Shown here piece after piece: positions 16,643 to 25,403 of a stretch of DNA of 50,076 bases. The notes beneath the pieces are model-generated. The model worked only from the letters and a program-made list of their open reading frames with translations, made no database searches and had not been told where the DNA came from. Each line of letters opens with the position of its first letter. The first letter of the stretch is position 1. Source of the DNA: Synergistaceae bacterium (lineage in GTDB: Bacteria; Synergistota; Synergistia; Synergistales; Aminobacteriaceae); NCBI GenBank assembly GCA_017443945.1, contig JAFSXS010000090.1, positions 1 through 50,076 of the forward strand, given 5' to 3'. Made by a program: the position numbers and the translations under genes.

Positions 16643-17221
16643 ATGGCAATAAGTTTATCAAAGGGTCAAAAAGTAGACCTCACTAAGGGCAACCCGGGAC
16701 TCTCGCGCTTACTTGTCGGACTCGGCTGGGATGTGAACAAATACGATACCGGTTCAGATTTCGACCTCGACGCAGCAGCATTTTTACTCGGTGCAAACGG
16801 CAAAGTTACGAACGACTCAGATTTCATATTCTATAACAACGCGCGGCACTCATCGGGAGCAGTTCAGCATATGGGCGACAATTTAACCGGTGCAGGAGAC
16901 GGCGACGACGAAGAAATTAAAATCGATCTCTCCAGAGTTCCGGCAAATATCGAAAAAATTGCGTTCACCGTTACTATTCACGAAGCAGAGTCAAGACGGC
17001 AAAATTTCGGACAGGTCTCAAACGCTTTTATTAGAGTTGTCGACGAGGCCAAGAATCAGGAATTAATACGCTACGATTTGGGCGAAGATTTCTCGATTGA
17101 GACAGCTGTTGTTGTCGGTGAACTTTACAGGAACGCGGGCGAATGGAAATTTACAGCAACAGGTTCAGGCTTCAAAGGCGGTCTGCGTGCGTTGTGCGTT
17201 AATTTCGGCGTGAACGTCTAA
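16643..17221 (+). CDS. terD: TerD-family stress protein
   Basis: A 192-residue soluble TerD-domain protein, starting [15 protein letters not shown]. It has the calcium-site pattern [13 protein letters not shown] and [17 protein letters not shown], with the acidic residues that bind Ca2+ in characterised TerD proteins. The family is tied to tellurite resistance, phage inhibition and membrane stress, with no single agreed mechanism. It is the first of three adjacent genes (TerD, AIM24-like, TerD). AAGGAGG lies before ATG. A TATAAT at about 16618 lies upstream without a convincing -35. Confidence 0.9.
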   Translation: MAISLSKGQKVDLTKGNPGLSRLLVGLGWDVNKYDTGSDFDLDAAAFLLGANGKVTNDSDFIFYNNARHSSGAVQHMGDNLTGAGDGDDEEIKIDLSRVPANIEKIAFTVTIHEAESRRQNFGQVSNAFIRVVDEAKNQELIRYDLGEDFSIETAVVVGELYRNAGEWKFTATGSGFKGGLRALCVNFGVNV

Positions 17222-17908
17222 ATGAAATACGAAATTTTACATCAGGACGCTTTTCCCGTCGTTAAGTGCGATTTACAAACCGGCGAGTCAGTCAAGGCCG
17301 AGTCTGATGCAATGGTCGCAATGTCTGCAAATCTCGATATTTCCGGTTCAATGGGCAATAAAGGCTTTCTCGGAGGTTTGGCGCGAAAATTTTTAACGGG
17401 AGAAAGTTTTTTCTTTCAGCGTGTAACAGCAGCAAGAGGCCCCGGCAGTGTTTTATTTGGTCATCCTGCACCGGGCGGAATAATTGATGTAAATCTTGAC
17501 GGCTCTTACGGACTGAGAGTCCAGAAAAATGGATTCTTAGCGTCAGAAGAAAGCATAGAAATTGATACAACAATGCAAAATTTATCGCAAGGGTTATTTT
17601 CTCGTGAAGGATTCTTTGTCTTGAACGTTCACGGACGCGGGACTGTTTTTCTTAGCAGCTTCGGGGCAATCCACGCAATTAATTTAGCAGACAACGAAGA
17701 ATTTATTATTGATAACGGACATTTAGTCGCTTGGCCTGATTACATGCAATATAAAATCGAGAAGGCTGCTAGCGGGTGGTTCTCAAGTATTGCGAGCGGT
17801 GAGAGTCTTGTTTGCAGATTCACAGGGCCGGGAACGGTTTTAATTCAAACGAGAAATCCCGACGCTTTTACAACATGGCTTAAATCTTTAGGCATAGGAG
17901 GCAATTAA
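17222..17908 (+). CDS. AIM24 / TIGR00266-family protein
   Basis: A 228-residue beta-rich protein without membrane helices. KYEILHQDAFPVVKCDL opens the N-terminus. ESFFFQRVTA and PGGIIDVNLDG lie in the middle, and GTVFLSSFGAI and GPGTVLIQTRNP near the end. These are hallmarks of the AIM24 (TIGR00266) domain, a trimeric beta-helix-like fold of unclear function that is often encoded beside TerD proteins. Its ATG follows the terD stop directly (0 nt), and the second TerD gene starts 3 nt after its own stop, so the three are one transcription unit. Function unknown. Confidence 0.85.
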   Translation: MKYEILHQDAFPVVKCDLQTGESVKAESDAMVAMSANLDISGSMGNKGFLGGLARKFLTGESFFFQRVTAARGPGSVLFGHPAPGGIIDVNLDGSYGLRVQKNGFLASEESIEIDTTMQNLSQGLFSREGFFVLNVHGRGTVFLSSFGAIHAINLADNEEFIIDNGHLVAWPDYMQYKIEKAASGWFSSIASGESLVCRFTGPGTVLIQTRNPDAFTTWLKSLGIGGN

Positions 17909-17911
17909 TAA

Positions 17912-18520
17912 ATGGTAAATTTACAAAAGGGTCAAAAAGTTGAACTCAGGAAATCTGACGGAGGCTCGCTAAAAAAAGTTGTAATCGGTCTCGGCTGGGA
18001 CGAAATAAAAAAGGAGTCGGGCGGATTCTTGGGCGGTCTGTTCGGAGGCGGGAAAAAGACTCACGATATTGACTGCGACGCAACTGTATTTTTGTGCGTG
18101 AACGGCAAAGTAACAGACTCTGAAGACGTAGTTTATTTCGGGAATCTCAAGCACTCATCAGGAGCAGTCCGTCATATGGGCGATAATTTAACCGGTGCAG
18201 GCGAGGGCGACGACGAAGAAATTTTTATAGACCTTACATCACTTCCCGCAAAATACGATAAAATTATATTCGTTGTAAATATTTATAAGGCCAATGAGCG
18301 CGGACAGCATTTCGGAATGATTAACAACGCTTTTATCAGAATCTATGACGGCGATAATAATCAGGAATTATGCAGATATAATTTATCAGAAAACTATGAC
18401 TCAATGACTGCTATGATATTCGGAGAAATGTATTTACGCAACGGCCAGTGGAAATTTAACGCAATCGGCCAGGCAACACACGATAATTCAATCAGCGAGC
18501 TTTTACGGAGATTCGCTTAA
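17912..18520 (+). CDS. TerD-family stress protein (second copy)
   Basis: A paralogue of the upstream TerD (202 residues). KGQKVELRKSDGGSLKKVV opens it. A Gly/Lys-rich insertion (GGFLGGLFGGGKK, about 30-45) follows, then HDIDCDATVFLC and the same [17 protein letters not shown] acidic loop. It ends with a short polar tail (ISELLRRFA). The insertion resembles TerX-like members that interact with other Ter proteins. AGGAGG precedes ATG. It probably acts with the first TerD and the AIM24-like protein. A DUF533/TerB-like gene at 40.8 kb could belong to the same stress network, but it is not linked. Confidence 0.88.
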   Translation: MVNLQKGQKVELRKSDGGSLKKVVIGLGWDEIKKESGGFLGGLFGGGKKTHDIDCDATVFLCVNGKVTDSEDVVYFGNLKHSSGAVRHMGDNLTGAGEGDDEEIFIDLTSLPAKYDKIIFVVNIYKANERGQHFGMINNAFIRIYDGDNNQELCRYNLSENYDSMTAMIFGEMYLRNGQWKFNAIGQATHDNSISELLRRFA

Positions 18521-18540
18521 AGGAGGGGAAATTTTTACTC

Positions 18541-18753
18541 ATGAAATTTTACGACTTAGAATGGCTTGCTAAAGAATGCGGGACTACTAATAAATATGAG
18601 ATTACCGCTAAAGTTGCAGCAGAGGCACGCAGAAAAAGTGAAGAAGCATCGTACGACAGAACTAATCCGACAAACGAGCTTTTTATCTCTGACGTTCTCA
18701 GCGAAATAGAAGCAGGCACAAGCCCCATCAACGCACACACAGTCAATGAATAA
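18541..18753 (+). CDS. rpoZ: RNA polymerase omega subunit (divergent)
   Basis: A 70-residue protein with NKYEITAKVAAEARRKSEEA (about 17-36), matching the omega pattern NxxExxxxAAxRARxL, and NPTNELFISDVLSEIEAG, matching the region around the second conserved helix. Its position directly before coaBC and priA is the conserved rpoZ-coaBC-priA order. Omega helps fold the beta' subunit. It overlaps coaBC by 8 bp (ATG inside its last codons), so the genes are coupled. GGAGGGG lies upstream. The sequence is divergent, so the call leans partly on context. Confidence 0.78.
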   Translation: MKFYDLEWLAKECGTTNKYEITAKVAAEARRKSEEASYDRTNPTNELFISDVLSEIEAGTSPINAHTVNE

Positions 18754-19948
18754 ATTTACTAACGGCCGCAAAATCTTACTGGGCATCACAGGAGGTATAG
18801 CGGCCTACAAGATTCCGTTCTTAGTGAGACTGCTAAAGAAATCAAATTGCGAACTCGAAATAATTATGACTCCTTCAGCAGAAAATTTTGTAACGCCTAT
18901 GACTCTTGCGACACTTGCAAATAAACGGGTTTGGCGCGAAAATGATTTTATCGCAGAAGGTCATAATATCCCGCACATAAAATTATCTGAATGGGCTGAT
19001 GTCATAGCTATTGCACCGTGCAGCGCGAACACTCTTGCGAAAATTTCACACGGGATCGCGGACAATTTATTAACTTCAACGATTTTAGCGGCTTCATGTC
19101 CGATTATAATTTTTCCTGCTATGAATCAAAAAATGTTCATGAATCCAGCTACACAGGTGAATATAAAAATTTTGTCAGAGCGGGGCATAAATATAATAGA
19201 ACCTGCTTCCGGCGATTTGGCGTGCGGTGAGTCAGGTCGCGGGAGAATGCCTGAACCTCAAGAAATTTTTTACGAGCTTCAAAAAGTTTTGTGCGGCGTT
19301 AATGACATGTCCGGGAAAAAAGTTTTAATCACAGCAGGGCCGACTCATGAATATTTAGATCCCGTTCGTTATATATCAAATCCGAGTACAGGAAAAATGG
19401 GCGTGGCTATGGCTCGTGCGGCGTGGCTCAGGGGTGCTGACGTTAAATTAATCGCGGGGCCGGCAGATATTGACTCATACGGTTTTGAAGTGATTCGCGT
19501 GAGTTCTGCACAAGAAATGCTAAATGCCGTAATGAAAAATTTAGAATGGGCTGATTTTATCGTGAAAGCTGCTGCGGTCGGTGATTATCGGGCAAAAAAT
19601 TTTAACGCTCAGAAAATAAAACGTGAGGGAAAAGACTCGCTAATTATTGAACTCGTGCAGAATCCCGACATAGCCGCCGAAGTAGGAAGACTCAAATGCG
19701 AGAATCAAATTTTAATCGGTTTTGCTGCTGAGACAGAAAATATTTTGACTCATGCACGGGAAAAATTATCGCGCAAAAATCTTGATTACATTCTGGCAAA
19801 TGACGTAACCGGCAAAGATTCAGGTTTTGCGAGCGACTCTAACATAATAAGGGTAATCCCCAGAGACGAGACAAAGGACGAAAAAATTTTTACGGGTCTG
19901 AAACAGGAAATAGCGTTTGAAATTTGGGATTATGTGCTGTCTAATTGA
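18746..19948 (+). CDS. coaBC: Bifunctional phosphopantothenoylcysteine decarboxylase/phosphopantothenate-cysteine ligase
   Basis: CoaBC of normal length (400 residues), carrying out two steps of coenzyme A synthesis. The CoaC part (1-190) has GITGGIAAYK (FMN binding), the catalytic His in IPHIKLSEWAD, APCSANTLAKI, PAMNQKMF and the substrate lid CGESGRGRM. The CoaB part (190-400) has VLITAGPTHEYLDPVRYISN and KAAAVGDYR, with Lys residues for phosphopantothenate and CTP binding. It overlaps rpoZ upstream, and the priA coding region begins inside its last codons, so the three genes form a tight cluster. Confidence 0.95.
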   Translation: MNKFTNGRKILLGITGGIAAYKIPFLVRLLKKSNCELEIIMTPSAENFVTPMTLATLANKRVWRENDFIAEGHNIPHIKLSEWADVIAIAPCSANTLAKISHGIADNLLTSTILAASCPIIIFPAMNQKMFMNPATQVNIKILSERGINIIEPASGDLACGESGRGRMPEPQEIFYELQKVLCGVNDMSGKKVLITAGPTHEYLDPVRYISNPSTGKMGVAMARAAWLRGADVKLIAGPADIDSYGFEVIRVSSAQEMLNAVMKNLEWADFIVKAAAVGDYRAKNFNAQKIKREGKDSLIIELVQNPDIAAEVGRLKCENQILIGFAAETENILTHAREKLSRKNLDYILANDVTGKDSGFASDSNIIRVIPRDETKDEKIFTGLKQEIAFEIWDYVLSN

Positions 19949-21692
19949 CGTGATAATAACTTGGCCGCTATGGGGTGCATTGACTTACGAGTGCGAAATT
20001 GTACCAGAGTCCGGCGCGCGCGTTCTTGTTCCTGTACACGGCAGAAATAGAGTCGGCTTCGTTCTCGGTGCAAGCAAAATAAATATTGACTCATCAGTGA
20101 AAATTAAGCCCGTCGCAAAAATTATTGATTCTCATCGCGTAATTGACTCTGATTTATGGGATATGGCACTATGGGCGGGGAAAATCTGCATGTGCGGAGA
20201 AGGCAGCGCGTTAAATCTTATATTGCCTCAAAAATTTTTAGACGGTGAAATAATTGCGCTTTCACAAATTTATCACGATGAGTCAAAAACTTTTCATGAG
20301 TCAAGCTGCTTTAACCCCTTTGATGACGTGAGAAATAATTTTTACATTGACTCACTCTCACAAAATGGGCGTTCCCTTATGTTACTGCCGACTCACGCAA
20401 GAGCAGCTAATTTTTTCGAGAATTTACCGGACTCCTTGAAATCTCAAGCGTTATTATGGCCTTCGACGAGCAAAAAAATTTGGGAAGCATGGCAGCTCGT
20501 TCACATGAAAAAATTTAATATCGTAATCGCAGCACCAGGGGGAATCTTTGCGCCCCTATCGCCTGACAGAATAATAATAGAGGACGAGTCAAACCCTTCA
20601 TATGTAATTCCCTATGCGTTAAATATTTCAGCGAGGAGTCTTGCGGGCCGTAGAGCATATTTCAATCACTCAGAACTAATCACGGGAGGTGCTGTCCCGT
20701 CACTAAAAACTTTCAAGCGTCTTAAACCCGAACAGGAAATCAAACCCGACCGCAAAAATATCATAATCGTTGACATAAATTATTCGCGCAAAACTCAAGA
20801 AAAGGGCATCGAAGGCAGTATACCGCTGACATTTTCATTGATAAAGCGCACTTACAAAGAATTAATACAAAAACGTAATGTAATCTGGATTCTAAATCGT
20901 TTAGGCGAGTCATCAGAAGTTTTCTGCGGGAATTGCGGCGAGTCAGTCAAGTGCGTTAAATGCGGCCACATCATGAGAAGCGAGGACGACGGGAAAATTT
21001 TACACTGTAGATTTTGCGGCCAAGTCAGAGAGACTCCGGAAAAATGCGAGTATTGCGGATTCGATATTTTGCGCGGGAAACGTCCGGGACTCGAAGCTCT
21101 TGCGAAAATTATTGCTCCCTACTACAAAAATATTTACATTTACGGCGATAAATCGAGAAAGAAAAATTTTAGAGGTCTCATATTAAGCACTATAAGAGGC
21201 TTGGAACTCTGCGAAAAAATTAATCCCTCGTTAATTGCCTGGCTCGATATAGATTCTGAGCTATTGAGACCCGACTATAACACGAGATTTAACGCTTTTA
21301 GGATGTTATATGACTCATATTTTCGAGGGCGTAAGAATGACTCAGAGAGAAAAATTTTAGTTCAGGCGAGAATATCAGGAAAAATTTTCGCGAGTCAGCT
21401 TTATGACGGCTGGAAAAAGTTTTTAGACTCTGAACTTATTGCACGTAAAGAGTATAATTTACCCCCGTACGGCTGTATGATAGAAATTGACTGCGATGAT
21501 GAGTCATTGCGTGAAAGAATTATAGAGACTCTAGAGTTAAATAATTTTTTCGTGATGGATCCGGGAGATATAAATTTGCCGTTAGTAGTCAATACAAATT
21601 ATCTCGAAAGTGTGAGAAAACTTTTAGAGCCTCTATTCACAGCCGGACACAAAAATAAAATTTGTCCAAATATCACAATAAGGAGCGAGTAA
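19932..21692 (+). CDS. priA: Primosomal protein N' (PriA), apparently lacking helicase motifs
   Basis: PriA recognises stalled forks and reloads the replisome. The N-terminal DNA-binding domain (RVLVPVHGRNRVGFVLG) is recognisable. In the middle, the zinc-binding arrays CGNCGESVKCVKCG and CRFCG...CEYCG (about 330-380) follow a WILNRLG segment. LDIDSELLRPDY and YNLPPYG near the end align with the C-terminal helicase and PriA domains. No GxxGSGKT Walker A is seen, DEEH is replaced by EDES, and the QVAGRAGR motif is unrecognisable, so ATP-driven unwinding seems lost, as in actinobacterial PriA. The start is uncertain: ATG 19932 (chosen), TTG 19917 or GTG 19950; none has a good ribosome site. Confidence 0.8.
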   Translation: MCCLIDVIITWPLWGALTYECEIVPESGARVLVPVHGRNRVGFVLGASKINIDSSVKIKPVAKIIDSHRVIDSDLWDMALWAGKICMCGEGSALNLILPQKFLDGEIIALSQIYHDESKTFHESSCFNPFDDVRNNFYIDSLSQNGRSLMLLPTHARAANFFENLPDSLKSQALLWPSTSKKIWEAWQLVHMKKFNIVIAAPGGIFAPLSPDRIIIEDESNPSYVIPYALNISARSLAGRRAYFNHSELITGGAVPSLKTFKRLKPEQEIKPDRKNIIIVDINYSRKTQEKGIEGSIPLTFSLIKRTYKELIQKRNVIWILNRLGESSEVFCGNCGESVKCVKCGHIMRSEDDGKILHCRFCGQVRETPEKCEYCGFDILRGKRPGLEALAKIIAPYYKNIYIYGDKSRKKNFRGLILSTIRGLELCEKINPSLIAWLDIDSELLRPDYNTRFNAFRMLYDSYFRGRKNDSERKILVQARISGKIFASQLYDGWKKFLDSELIARKEYNLPPYGCMIEIDCDDESLRERIIETLELNNFFVMDPGDINLPLVVNTNYLESVRKLLEPLFTAGHKNKICPNITIRSE

Positions 21693-22156
21693 CAATTAAT
21701 ACTAAATCACTTATAAACGGTGCATTAATCGCAGCATTGTATGCAGTTCTTACGGTTATTCTTGCGCCGATTTCTTACGGGCCATTACAGTGCAGGGTCT
21801 CGGAGGCGTTGACTCTTTTGCCGTTCTATTTGCCTGAAGCTGTGCCGGGACTCTTTGCCGGTTGTGTCATCGCGAATATTTACGGAGGTTTCGGCATTCT
21901 TGATATAGTTTTCGGGTCTCTTGCGACTCTTATTGCAGCTGTATTGACTCGTAAATCAAGAAATATTTATATCGCTGCATTATGGCCGGTGGTCTCGAAT
22001 ATGATTATTATAGGCGCATTGCTGCATTATCTCGAAAATGTGCCGTTAATCATGACGGGAATTTATGTCGCACTCGGTGAAATTGGCGCGTGTTATATAA
22101 TCGGTGTGCCGTTGATGAAAATTTTAGAGCGCAGAAATATAATTCACAGGCAGTAA
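21662..22156 (+). CDS. queT: QueT-type ECF transporter substrate-binding membrane protein
   Basis: A small membrane protein with five to six helices, about 155 residues from its likely start. LIAALYAVLTVILAPISYGP and CRVSEALTLLPFYLPEAVPG are the signature of QueT, the S-component thought to capture a queuosine precursor and dock to a shared ECF energy module. That module is not in this window. The coordinates use TTG 21662, which overlaps priA and has no ribosome site. A perfect AAGGAG (21680-21685) stands 9 nt before an in-frame ATT at 21695, which would give MNTKSLINGALIAAL, a typical QueT start. No preQ1 riboswitch lies in front. Confidence 0.85.
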   Translation: MSKYHNKERVTINTKSLINGALIAALYAVLTVILAPISYGPLQCRVSEALTLLPFYLPEAVPGLFAGCVIANIYGGFGILDIVFGSLATLIAAVLTRKSRNIYIAALWPVVSNMIIIGALLHYLENVPLIMTGIYVALGEIGACYIIGVPLMKILERRNIIHRQ

Positions 22157-22183
22157 TTGTTATATAATAGTCGTGCATTGATA

Positions 22184-22212
22184 AAAGATTCTTGCGAGAG
22201 TAAGTAATCTTT
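22184..22212. other. Hairpin between queT and the OmpH gene
   Basis: AAAGATTCTT (22184-22193), an 8-nt loop, then AAG-T-AATCTTT form a ten-pair stem with one bulge. No T-run follows, so it is either a weak terminator or processing site for queT or an operator near the downstream promoter. Confidence 0.4.
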
Positions 22213-22216
22213 ACGG

Positions 22217-22245
22217 TTTAAAGCAAAGTAAATAAATGCTAGAAT
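22217..22245 (+). promoter_or_regulatory. Promoter of the OmpH/Skp-like gene
   Basis: -35 TTTAAA (22217-22222), 17-nt spacer, -10 TAGAAT (22240-22245), 35 nt before the ATG at 22281. A further TATAAT (22162-22167) lies upstream without a good -35. Confidence 0.5.
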
Positions 22246-22280
22246 GCAGGGCATAAAATTTTTGGAGGAATGTTTTAATA

Positions 22281-22748
22281 ATGATGTCAAGAAAGATTTT
22301 ATTAATCGTAACAGTAATTACACTTTTCGTGATGAGCAGTGCAATAGCCGCCAACGCAGCAGCAGCAAAGCCCAAACCCGCACCCGCAGCAGGAGCAGAT
22401 TTTGTCGGAGTAGTCGACAGAGGAGAAATTCTCAATAATCACCCGAGATTACAGCAAGTTCAGCAGCAGCTCGCACAAATCGCACGTCAGAAAGAAAGCG
22501 AAGCCAAAGCCGCCGCAGATAAAGAGACAGATACAGCCAAGAAAGCACAAGCAGTCCAAGCTAAAAGACTCGAACTCGCACAGGAAGAGCAAAAGTTAAT
22601 GGCTCCCATTTATAGAGATTGTGAGCAGGCAGTCAGAGAAGTTGCAGTAAAGCGCAAATTAACTCTCGTGCTTGATAAATTCGTTGTCTTAATCGGCGGA
22701 GTCGATATTACTCAAGACGTTATCCAGCAGTTAGCGAAGAAAAAATAA
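22281..22748 (+). CDS. OmpH/Skp-family periplasmic protein
   Basis: The first ~30 residues form a signal peptide ending in an Ala-rich stretch, followed by an Ala/Pro/Lys linker. FVGVVDRGEILNNHPRL matches the first beta strand of Skp (OmpH), and a long Ala/Gln/Lys/Glu-rich segment (about 60-115) is the coiled-coil tentacle. LTLVLDKFVVLIGGVDIT, the returning strands, ends it with DVIQQLAKK. Skp chaperones outer-membrane proteins; in some lineages such proteins instead support S-layer or cell-wall assembly. Its presence supports a diderm envelope. GGAGG precedes ATGATG. The next gene starts 6 nt after the stop and is probably cotranscribed. Confidence 0.82.
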   Translation: MMSRKILLIVTVITLFVMSSAIAANAAAAKPKPAPAAGADFVGVVDRGEILNNHPRLQQVQQQLAQIARQKESEAKAAADKETDTAKKAQAVQAKRLELAQEEQKLMAPIYRDCEQAVREVAVKRKLTLVLDKFVVLIGGVDITQDVIQQLAKKK

Positions 22749-22754
22749 TTTCTC

Positions 22755-23951
22755 ATGCGTAAAATTTTTGCGTTAATCGTAATCGTTTTATGCTTAGTTA
22801 ATCCGGCGTTCTGTGCTCAGCGTGAAATAAAACATGACTGGGTATGGAACGTCTTAGTCATTCCGCCTGCAAACGGCTGGGACTCTGAACCGGGAAAATC
22901 TATTAACACCGCTTTAAAATGGTGCGAGGCAGAAATTTCTGACTCAGGCTCAGGCGTGGGCGGTCATGACTTGAAATTTATCAGATTGAATCTCAACACA
23001 AGCAGCGATAACCCCGCAAGAGATTTAAATTTTCCGATTGATGACCATACAGCCGCGATAATGAGTTTTGCTTTATCGCCCGAAATTGATAGAGTCCTTG
23101 TTGCCCGACTCGCAGGCCGTGAAATTCCTTTAATGCTTGCAGGCGGTGAAAGTGTCTTGATTGATTTCGGTGGTCGTCCATTTCCGAATATTTTTGCGCT
23201 TGATTTATTTCGTGATTACAGGTGCAATGCTTTCACGGAGTATGCTAAGAGAATCTATAACCGCGAGAAAAGAATCGCACTGGCCGCTAGCAGATTTACA
23301 GTCAATCAGGAACGGGAAGCAAAAATTTGTTATACAATGCTCGATAATGCCGGATTTATGCCTATGCCTTACTGGGCGGACGCGTCTGTTCATGATACAT
23401 TTGCTATGATGGCCGAAGAAATAGAAAGCTATGAGGGCGAGAATGCCGGAGTAATTATTTCTTTCATGGGCAGCATGGGAGCGCGCGAAATTTGGCGTAA
23501 TTTTATGCGTCTTCGTTCGAGCTGGCGTTTATGGAATTGTGCAGAACCTGACTCAAGTTATTTATCATGCAGAGGAATGATTTTCGCGGATCAAAATATT
23601 TTACTTGCTTCAATGGGCGGCTTTATCGAGACAAAGCGCGAATTATGGCGTACACGTGCAATGCATATTGATGATACAGTCGCAGCAGGCCGGGCAGTTG
23701 CTTTAACAGAATGGCTCAAGAAAGCTATTGAATTAATGCCGAAGCCGATTGACAATTTGCCGAGAAATTTATTATTACGAAATCTTGAACGCGCTGACTC
23801 AATACCGTTTGGGAATCAGAATTTAAATATTTCTTCACGCCTTCACAGACCAGCAGAACGAAATGTATTTATCGTCGAAGTAAGAAACCGCAAATATGAT
23901 AATCTTGACGTTGTAAGCACAAAGGGACTCGCCTATATTCCCGGATATTAA
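22755..23951 (+). CDS. Type-1 periplasmic binding-protein-like exported protein
   Basis: At 398 residues, with a signal peptide (cleavage likely after AFC-A, about residue 20). The mature part resembles a Leu/Ile/Val-type substrate-binding fold: NVLVIPPANGWDSEPGKSIN (strand 1), a mid segment with GREIPLMLAGGES and RIALAASRF, and AGVIISFMG in the second lobe. No ABC permease or ATPase genes adjoin it, so it may be an orphan sensor-like or scaffold protein rather than a transporter part. It follows the OmpH-like gene by 6 nt with no strong ribosome site, suggesting coupling. The ligand is unknown. Confidence 0.65.
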   Translation: MRKIFALIVIVLCLVNPAFCAQREIKHDWVWNVLVIPPANGWDSEPGKSINTALKWCEAEISDSGSGVGGHDLKFIRLNLNTSSDNPARDLNFPIDDHTAAIMSFALSPEIDRVLVARLAGREIPLMLAGGESVLIDFGGRPFPNIFALDLFRDYRCNAFTEYAKRIYNREKRIALAASRFTVNQEREAKICYTMLDNAGFMPMPYWADASVHDTFAMMAEEIESYEGENAGVIISFMGSMGAREIWRNFMRLRSSWRLWNCAEPDSSYLSCRGMIFADQNILLASMGGFIETKRELWRTRAMHIDDTVAAGRAVALTEWLKKAIELMPKPIDNLPRNLLLRNLERADSIPFGNQNLNISSRLHRPAERNVFIVEVRNRKYDNLDVVSTKGLAYIPGY

Positions 23952-24039
23952 AAATTTTTTTCCCTGTTTATATGATAGAATTAAAACGTTTTGTATTACC
24001 TGATTAAGATCTAGCTAAGTTAGGAAGTTATATATACTA

Positions 24040-25371
24040 ATGGGAAATTTTATCATATCTAAATTCGGAGGCAGCGCGTTTGCAAATTCCGATATGGCCA
24101 AGAAAACAGCCGAAATAATTACGTCTGACCCTGCACGCAGATACATTTTTGTGTCAGCACCGGGCAGAAGATTCAAGAATGATTTGCGCGTAACTGATTT
24201 ATTGTATTTGACTCATTCGCGGTTCAAGAGCCGTGATAATTACGACGAGACATTGAATCAAGTCAAAGAACGTTTCACAGAAATTATACAGGGCTTGGGA
24301 ATAGATTTTAACATTGACGCAGAAATTGACGTTATCAAGCGCAACTTGTTATCAGGCAAACCCAGCGAAGAAATTGCCAGCCGCGGAGAATACATCATGG
24401 CAAAAATAATTTCTCTTTACCTCGATTGGCAGTTCGTCGACGCTTCAGAAATTATTTTCTTCAAGATTGACGGGACTCTTGACCTTGCTAAAACTCTTGA
24501 ACGCTCAGAAATGAGACTCAAAAATGTAAATCACGCAATAATACCGGGCTTTTACGGATCAATGCCGGGCTACGGGATAAAAACTTTCACACGCGGCGGG
24601 GGCGATACTTCCGGCGCACTTGTTGCACTGGCCTTAAAAGCTGATTTATACGAAAAATGGTCGGAAACTACAGAAGTTTTCACGGCGGATCCCTCAATTG
24701 TTGATCACCCTCACAAGATAAGGCACGTTACATATGCTGAACTCCGCGAGCTTACGTACATGGGCATTAAAGTTATTTACGAGGACGTTATACATTTATT
24801 GCAGAGCGCGAAAATTCCCATCAGTATACATAATATATATAATCCTTCAGACAAAGGAACGCTCATAACAGAAGATCTAGCGGAAGATTCACACCGCAGT
24901 GTTGCAGCTTGTATCGCCGGACAGAGACATTTTAAGGCAATCAGAATCGAGAAATTTGGACTCAACCGGCTTCACGGCGTAGGAGAAAAAGTTTTTGGGA
25001 CGTTCGCAAAATATGGAATTTCCTGCGAGCATTACGTATCAGGAATTTATAATTTCTGCATAATCGTTAGGAACATGGTATTTGACCTCAACAGAGCGCA
25101 AATTTTCGAGGAAATCAAGAAGGCAATCAACCCCGAAAGTATCGAAATGGATAATGATTTGTCGCTCATTGCAATTATCGGCAAGGGCATGGGCACAGAA
25201 AAAGGAATCTTCGCGCGAATCTTCAACGCTATAGCAGCAGTAGGCGTAAAAATTCATTTCATCAGTCAGGGAGCAGACGATTTAAATATAGTAATCGGAG
25301 TCTATGATGCAGATTTCGAGAAAACTATTAAAGCACTCTACGACGCAATGATTTTCGAGGAGAAAGAATAA
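24040..25371 (+). CDS. lysC: Aspartate kinase
   Basis: Phosphorylates aspartate as the first step to lysine, threonine, methionine and diaminopimelate. KFGGSAFAN starts the ATP-binding kinase fold (KFGGSS in most members), SRGEYIMAK holds the substrate Arg and Glu, and TRGGGDTSGALVALALK is the phosphate-binding loop. Two ACT domains fill residues about 300-443 (FGTFAKYGISCEHYVSG, IFARIFNAIAAVGVKIHF), implying feedback control by lysine or threonine. At 443 residues it is the usual length for a monofunctional enzyme. AGGAAG lies before ATG. It stands alone, with a strong terminator just after it. Confidence 0.9.
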   Translation: MGNFIISKFGGSAFANSDMAKKTAEIITSDPARRYIFVSAPGRRFKNDLRVTDLLYLTHSRFKSRDNYDETLNQVKERFTEIIQGLGIDFNIDAEIDVIKRNLLSGKPSEEIASRGEYIMAKIISLYLDWQFVDASEIIFFKIDGTLDLAKTLERSEMRLKNVNHAIIPGFYGSMPGYGIKTFTRGGGDTSGALVALALKADLYEKWSETTEVFTADPSIVDHPHKIRHVTYAELRELTYMGIKVIYEDVIHLLQSAKIPISIHNIYNPSDKGTLITEDLAEDSHRSVAACIAGQRHFKAIRIEKFGLNRLHGVGEKVFGTFAKYGISCEHYVSGIYNFCIIVRNMVFDLNRAQIFEEIKKAINPESIEMDNDLSLIAIIGKGMGTEKGIFARIFNAIAAVGVKIHFISQGADDLNIVIGVYDADFEKTIKALYDAMIFEEKE

Positions 25372-25375
25372 TAAC

Positions 25376-25401
25376 GGGGGAAAACGCTCCCCCATTTTTT
25401 T
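25376..25401 (+). terminator. Intrinsic terminator of lysC
   Basis: GGGGG (25376-25380), loop AAAACGCT, CCCCC (25389-25393), then A and a run of seven T. It lies 4 nt after the lysC stop and separates it from the convergent RND gene. The T-run is only on the lysC side. Confidence 0.9.
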
Positions 25402-25403
25402 AT

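Noticed and set aside
21640-21700. preQ1 riboswitch before queT
   Set aside because: The gene overlaps or abuts priA, so there is no leader in which an aptamer could fold.
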